Below are positions 7,002-9,310 of a stretch of DNA of 9,310 nucleotides, one piece after another. The stretch is from Paludibacteraceae bacterium (GTDB taxonomy: Bacteria; Bacteroidota; Bacteroidia; Bacteroidales; Paludibacteraceae): contig JAFPLG010000126.1 of the NCBI GenBank assembly GCA_017402895.1, positions 1 to 9,310 on the forward strand, given 5' to 3'. The translations under genes were made by a program, and so were the position numbers. The notes below the pieces were generated by a model. The model had not been told where the DNA came from. It searched no databases and saw only the letters and a program-made list of their open reading frames with translations. The stretch's first letter is position 1. Each line of letters opens with the position of its first letter.

Positions 7002-7034
7002 CAAAATTACTGCTTTTTTTCGATATATGCAAGT
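7002..7034 (-). promoter_or_regulatory. Bacteroidota-type promoter for the efflux operon
   Basis: On the minus strand TAATTTTG (7009-7002) matches the TAnnTTTG -7 element. A TTG within ACTTGC (7034-7029) lies 20 bases upstream, as in the -33 element of Bacteroides-type promoters. Transcription would begin near 6995, giving a leader of about 14 bases before the TetR start codon. It is the only convincing promoter match I found in the window. Confidence 0.65.
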
Positions 7035-7067
7035 TTTTCGGAAACTTTTTTCACTTTTTTAGTTTCC
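7031..7067. promoter_or_regulatory. Candidate TetR operator: nested inverted repeats over the -33 element
   Basis: The plus strand holds AAGTTTTTCGGAAACTT (7031-7047), an inverted repeat with 6-base arms overlapping the -33 element. GGAAACT (7040-7046) also pairs with AGTTTCC (7061-7067) across 14 bases. Three related half sites therefore alternate in orientation just upstream of the regulator gene, where an autoregulatory site is expected. The region is A/T-rich, so chance palindromes are possible. Confidence 0.35.
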
Positions 7068-7082
7068 TAGTGCAATTTGGAC

Positions 7083-7116
7083 AAAAAAAACCGCACATGT
7101 GCAAAATCATGTGCGG
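7083..7116 (-). terminator. Intrinsic terminator after the lipoprotein gene
   Basis: In the minus-strand transcript, CCGCACATG (7116-7108) pairs perfectly with CATGTGCGG (7099-7091) around an 8-base loop and is followed by eight U residues (7090-7083). It lies about 25 bases after the stop codon of the lipoprotein gene and separates that unit from the efflux operon. Confidence 0.92.
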
Positions 7117-7140
7117 CTTCTTCTATGGTACGCAAGTGTG

Positions 7141-7542
7141 TTACAACTCATGCGGATAAATAACGATATCCACCTGGGCATTCGACGGCGAGCCCACAAA
7201 GCGATAAACGAGGTTGTAGTTGGCATCCTTGACCAGTTCGATCAGTTCTTGCGTTTCCGGGTCAGCAGTCAGCGACTGAATCATAGCGGGTTTCATCACG
7301 GACATAGCTTCCGGAGTATTCATCTCCTCCACGCTGAGATTTGCTTGATACTCATCTACATCGCATACATATACAACGTTGTTTGCTTCGGTGCAGATCT
7401 TGGATATCGTCAGTCCGGGGCCTTGCGACATCGGGCATTGTTTGTTAGCAGCAGCTACTTGGAACTCCAGTTTCGAGCCCGAAGAGCAGGAACTCATAAC
7501 GATCGCACTTACCAGTGCAAAAAGATAGAATAGTTTTTTCAT
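7141..7542 (-). CDS. Small lipoprotein of unknown function
   Basis: This 133-residue protein begins MKKLFYLFALVSAIVMSSC, a lipoprotein signal peptide with the probable lipidated cysteine at 19. The -3 residue Met is off consensus, so plain secretion is a possible alternative. No acidic cluster follows the cysteine, so there is no clear surface-export signal. The mature part contains three further cysteines (36, 50, 60), a 'QCPMSQGPGLTISKI' segment, and a C-terminal helix plus strand ('QELIELVKDANYNLVYRFVG'). I do not recognise a family with an assigned function. It starts 46 bases after the rmuC stop, has no promoter of its own that I can find, and is followed by a strong terminator. It is therefore probably the last gene of the rmuC transcript. 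Confidence 0.85.
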   Translation of the reverse strand: MKKLFYLFALVSAIVMSSCSSGSKLEFQVAAANKQCPMSQGPGLTISKICTEANNVVYVCDVDEYQANLSVEEMNTPEAMSVMKPAMIQSLTADPETQELIELVKDANYNLVYRFVGSPSNAQVDIVIYPHEL

Positions 7543-7588
7543 AATAATACGGGTATTTTTTAGTTAAACAAAAGGGATAGTATTCTTT

Positions 7589-8911
7589 TTACTCCTCATC
7601 ATAGGGCAGTTGAGGCAGTATGTCGGGTTCTTCTTCCGAGGGAAGCGGATGTACCGTGCTGGTCTTTGCACCGAGTTTGACGAGTTTGTTGGCCGAGCCC
7701 AGGACGCTCTGCCCCTTCTTCGCCTTGTCGCATACCTCGCCGTAGGCGGCATTCACTTCGCTGAGTTTCTTGCCCATCTTCTGCACTTTCTCCAGCAGGT
7801 CACCTACGCGGTTGATCAGTTCCGCAGCCGTATCGCAGATGGCCTTGTTGTTCTGGTTCTGCTTGATGGATGTCCAGGTCACCTGCACGGCACGCAGGGC
7901 GGCGTACAGGTTCTGTTCGCCCACGATGAACACACCCTGGTTCATCGCTTCGCGCCATAGTGTCGTGTCGGAACTCAGAGCCAACTGGAGGGCAGCATCC
8001 ACAGGCACGAACATCATGACGAAGTCCACGCTCTGGCGCGGAGCCTTGACATACGAGGCGTAGTTCTTGCGCGCCAGTTCCTTAACGTGGTTGCGCACGC
8101 TGCGCATATGGGCAGCGAGAGCCACTTCCCGATCCGCATCGGTGTCGGCGTTGGTGTAGTCGATAAAGGCATTGAGCGACACCTTCGAGTCGATGATCAG
8201 GTCGCGCGTCTCGTCCAGGTGTAGAATGATATCCGGCTGCATGCGTTGGGATGTCTCGTCCGAAACGATGATATTGCCGCTGGCGTCGCGAAGAAACTCC
8301 TGGGCGTCGTACTCCAGTCCTCGTTCCAGCCCGATAGCGTTGAGCAGGGCTTCTATCTTCTGCTCGCCCCAGTTGCCCTGGGTCTTGTTCTCCGAGGTGA
8401 GCGCATTGCTCAGTCGGTCGGCGCTGTTGCTCACCTTCATCGTGGTATCGACCAGGGTGGCGATTTTCTCTTTGATCGTAGCCGTCGAGGTCTCCTGGGT
8501 GGATTTATTCTCCTTGATAGCTGCCTCCATCTTCTGGATAGTCTCTTTGAGCGGGTCCACGATCTGCTGCATGTTGGTGGAGTTCGACTTCTTGAGTTCC
8601 TCCTGCTGCTCGCGCAGCACGCGGTTGGTGGTGTTCTGCACCTGCTCCCGCATGGTCACCAGGGCTTGCTCAAAGCGCTCTCGTTCCGCCTTGATGTCCT
8701 TCTCATGCCGAGCGTCCATCTCCCGGATACGCTTGTCGGCTTCCTCTTGGGCACGGCCCACTTCGGCTTTGGCCTGCTCGACATCTGCCTTGGCATGCTC
8801 CAGGTCCGACTCCAGTTTAGCCACCTCGGCCGACCGCACGCTCCGTAGCCACACAAAGGCCCCCACTCCCGCCAGCACCACGCCGGCTATGAAAGAAAGA
8901 ATGATTTCCAT
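7589..8911 (-). CDS. rmuC: DNA recombination protein RmuC
   Basis: This 440-residue protein has the full RmuC layout. A single N-terminal membrane helix (residues 1-22, MEIILSFIAGVVLAGVGAF) is followed by a long charged coiled coil (about 26-165). The RmuC core then begins at 'TQGNWGEQKIEALLNAIGLERG' (about 177-198). A PD-(D/E)xK-like nuclease signature is visible: P226-D227, then D241-S-K243 in 'DLIIDSKVSLNAFI'. The conserved 'FVMMFVPVDAALQLAL' (about 297-312) and 'GVFIVGEQNL' (about 326-335) blocks follow. In E. coli, RmuC limits recombination at short inverted repeats, but its exact biochemical activity is not settled. The Ser/Pro/acidic C-terminal tail (about 418-440) looks disordered. 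It lies 23 bases downstream of the heptad-repeat protein gene and is probably cotranscribed with it. Confidence 0.95.
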   Translation of the reverse strand: MEIILSFIAGVVLAGVGAFVWLRSVRSAEVAKLESDLEHAKADVEQAKAEVGRAQEEADKRIREMDARHEKDIKAERERFEQALVTMREQVQNTTNRVLREQQEELKKSNSTNMQQIVDPLKETIQKMEAAIKENKSTQETSTATIKEKIATLVDTTMKVSNSADRLSNALTSENKTQGNWGEQKIEALLNAIGLERGLEYDAQEFLRDASGNIIVSDETSQRMQPDIILHLDETRDLIIDSKVSLNAFIDYTNADTDADREVALAAHMRSVRNHVKELARKNYASYVKAPRQSVDFVMMFVPVDAALQLALSSDTTLWREAMNQGVFIVGEQNLYAALRAVQVTWTSIKQNQNNKAICDTAAELINRVGDLLEKVQKMGKKLSEVNAAYGEVCDKAKKGQSVLGSANKLVKLGAKTSTVHPLPSEEEPDILPQLPYDEE

Positions 8912-8934
8912 ATATTAAACACTATTGAGGTAGT

Positions 8935-9310
8935 TTATCTGCCGGTAGCTCGTTTGAGGTACATGGCGGCTTTCTCGTCGGCCTCGCTGGCATAGCGCAA
9001 CTGGGTAGCGGCCCGTTCGCGGGCTTCCTGAGCATAGCGTTGCTGGGTGCGGGCACGGTCCAGTGCATCCTCGGCATAGCGGGTCTGGGTGCGAGCACGA
9101 TCCATATCGCCGCGCTTGGTATAGTAGGCGGCTTCACGCTGATACCCTTCGGCTTTCTTCAGGTAGTACTCCGCCTCACGATCGTAGCCCTGTGCCCTGC
9201 GCTGGTAGTAGTCGGCCTCACGACGATAGCTCTCAGCTTTGCGCTGATAGTACTCGGCCTCACGCAAGTAGTTCTGCGCCCACAGCCCGGCTGCGCATAG
9301 CAGCATGACG
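8935..9310 (-). CDS. Secreted 14-residue-repeat (Tyr/Ala heptad) coiled-coil protein, N-terminus cut by right edge
   Basis: An ATG at 9306-9304 opens the visible frame, but the sequence before it stays open (a GTC codon, then the edge). The following MLLCAAGLWAQ looks like the back half of a signal peptide ending in Ala-Gln, so the true start is probably a few codons outside the window. The mature protein is almost entirely tandem 14-residue units, counted from the visible Met: 15-28 (REAEYYQRKAESYR), 29-42, 43-56, 57-70, 71-84, 85-98, 99-112 and a partial last one at 113-123. The first four are Tyr-rich (A-x-x-Y-x-x-x heptads). The later ones have the form A-R-T-Q-x-R-Y, with the heptad register shifted near G66. 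Such a pattern implies one long amphipathic helix or coiled coil, probably periplasmic. I do not recognise a family. It is upstream of rmuC with a 23-base gap. Confidence 0.8.
   Translation of the reverse strand, partial: VMLLCAAGLWAQNYLREAEYYQRKAESYRREADYYQRRAQGYDREAEYYLKKAEGYQREAAYYTKRGDMDRARTQTRYAEDALDRARTQQRYAQEARERAATQLRYASEADEKAAMYLKRATGR
8938..9264. repeat. 42-base tandem repeat within the heptad-repeat gene
   Basis: Nearly eight copies of a 42-base unit underlie the 14-residue protein repeats. The period is visible directly: GCGCTGATAGTACTCGGCCT at 9241 recurs as GCGCTGGTAGTAGTCGGCCT at 9199. The copies nearest the 5' end of the gene (higher coordinates) are most alike, and those at its 3' end form a second, diverged subtype. 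Confidence 0.85.

Noticed and set aside
7543..7588. Separate promoter for the small lipoprotein gene
   Set aside because: TTTTG is present but no TAnnTTTG element follows at a usable distance; the nearest A/T-rich match would put the start inside the coding region.
8172..8918. Plus-strand open frame of 248 codons
   Set aside because: It lies wholly antisense to rmuC, is Ser/Arg-rich with no domain or signal, and the minus strand encodes a clear conserved protein.

Overview
The window most likely comes from a member of the Bacteroidota, probably order Bacteroidales. The evidence is a TAnnTTTG-type promoter with an upstream TTG about 20 bases away, A-rich leaders without clear Shine-Dalgarno sites, a signal peptide ending in Ala-Gln, a lipoprotein adaptor and a TIGR02436-type four-helix-bundle gene remnant. 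The genus cannot be fixed from this sequence. Every gene I can support is on the minus strand, so transcription runs from high to low coordinates. Long plus-strand reading frames are shadows of these genes.

Right part (about 7083-9310): a secreted protein made of eight 14-residue Tyr/Ala-rich heptad repeats, cut by the right window edge, is followed after 22 bases by rmuC (DNA recombination protein), and then by a small lipoprotein of unknown function. A strong intrinsic terminator at 7083-7116 closes this unit.

Left part (1-7034): a promoter at 7002-7034 starts a tripartite efflux operon in the order TetR-family repressor, TolC-like outer membrane channel, lipoprotein membrane-fusion protein, HAE1/AcrB-type RND pump, and finally the first 46 codons of a PII-like small regulator cut by the left edge. 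Together the three structural proteins should form a proton-driven export channel across both membranes. The TetR protein is the obvious local regulator, and the PII-like protein could sense a ligand and modulate the pump.

The most unusual aspect is a family of low-complexity repeats (purine arm GTCGAAAGAC-like, pyrimidine arm TCTTTCTACTTTGAGCG-like). They occupy the gaps after the TolC, fusion-protein and pump genes and also lie in front of the PII-like gene. They abut or overlap the stop codons, so the last residues of the pump and the fusion protein are encoded by repeat DNA. Between the pump and the PII-like gene, bracketed by two repeat blocks, sits a broken four-helix-bundle (23S rRNA intervening-sequence-protein-like) gene. 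Its N- and C-terminal halves are in different frames because the conserved core was deleted. I do not see a CRISPR array, RNA gene, insertion sequence or complete novel defence system here.
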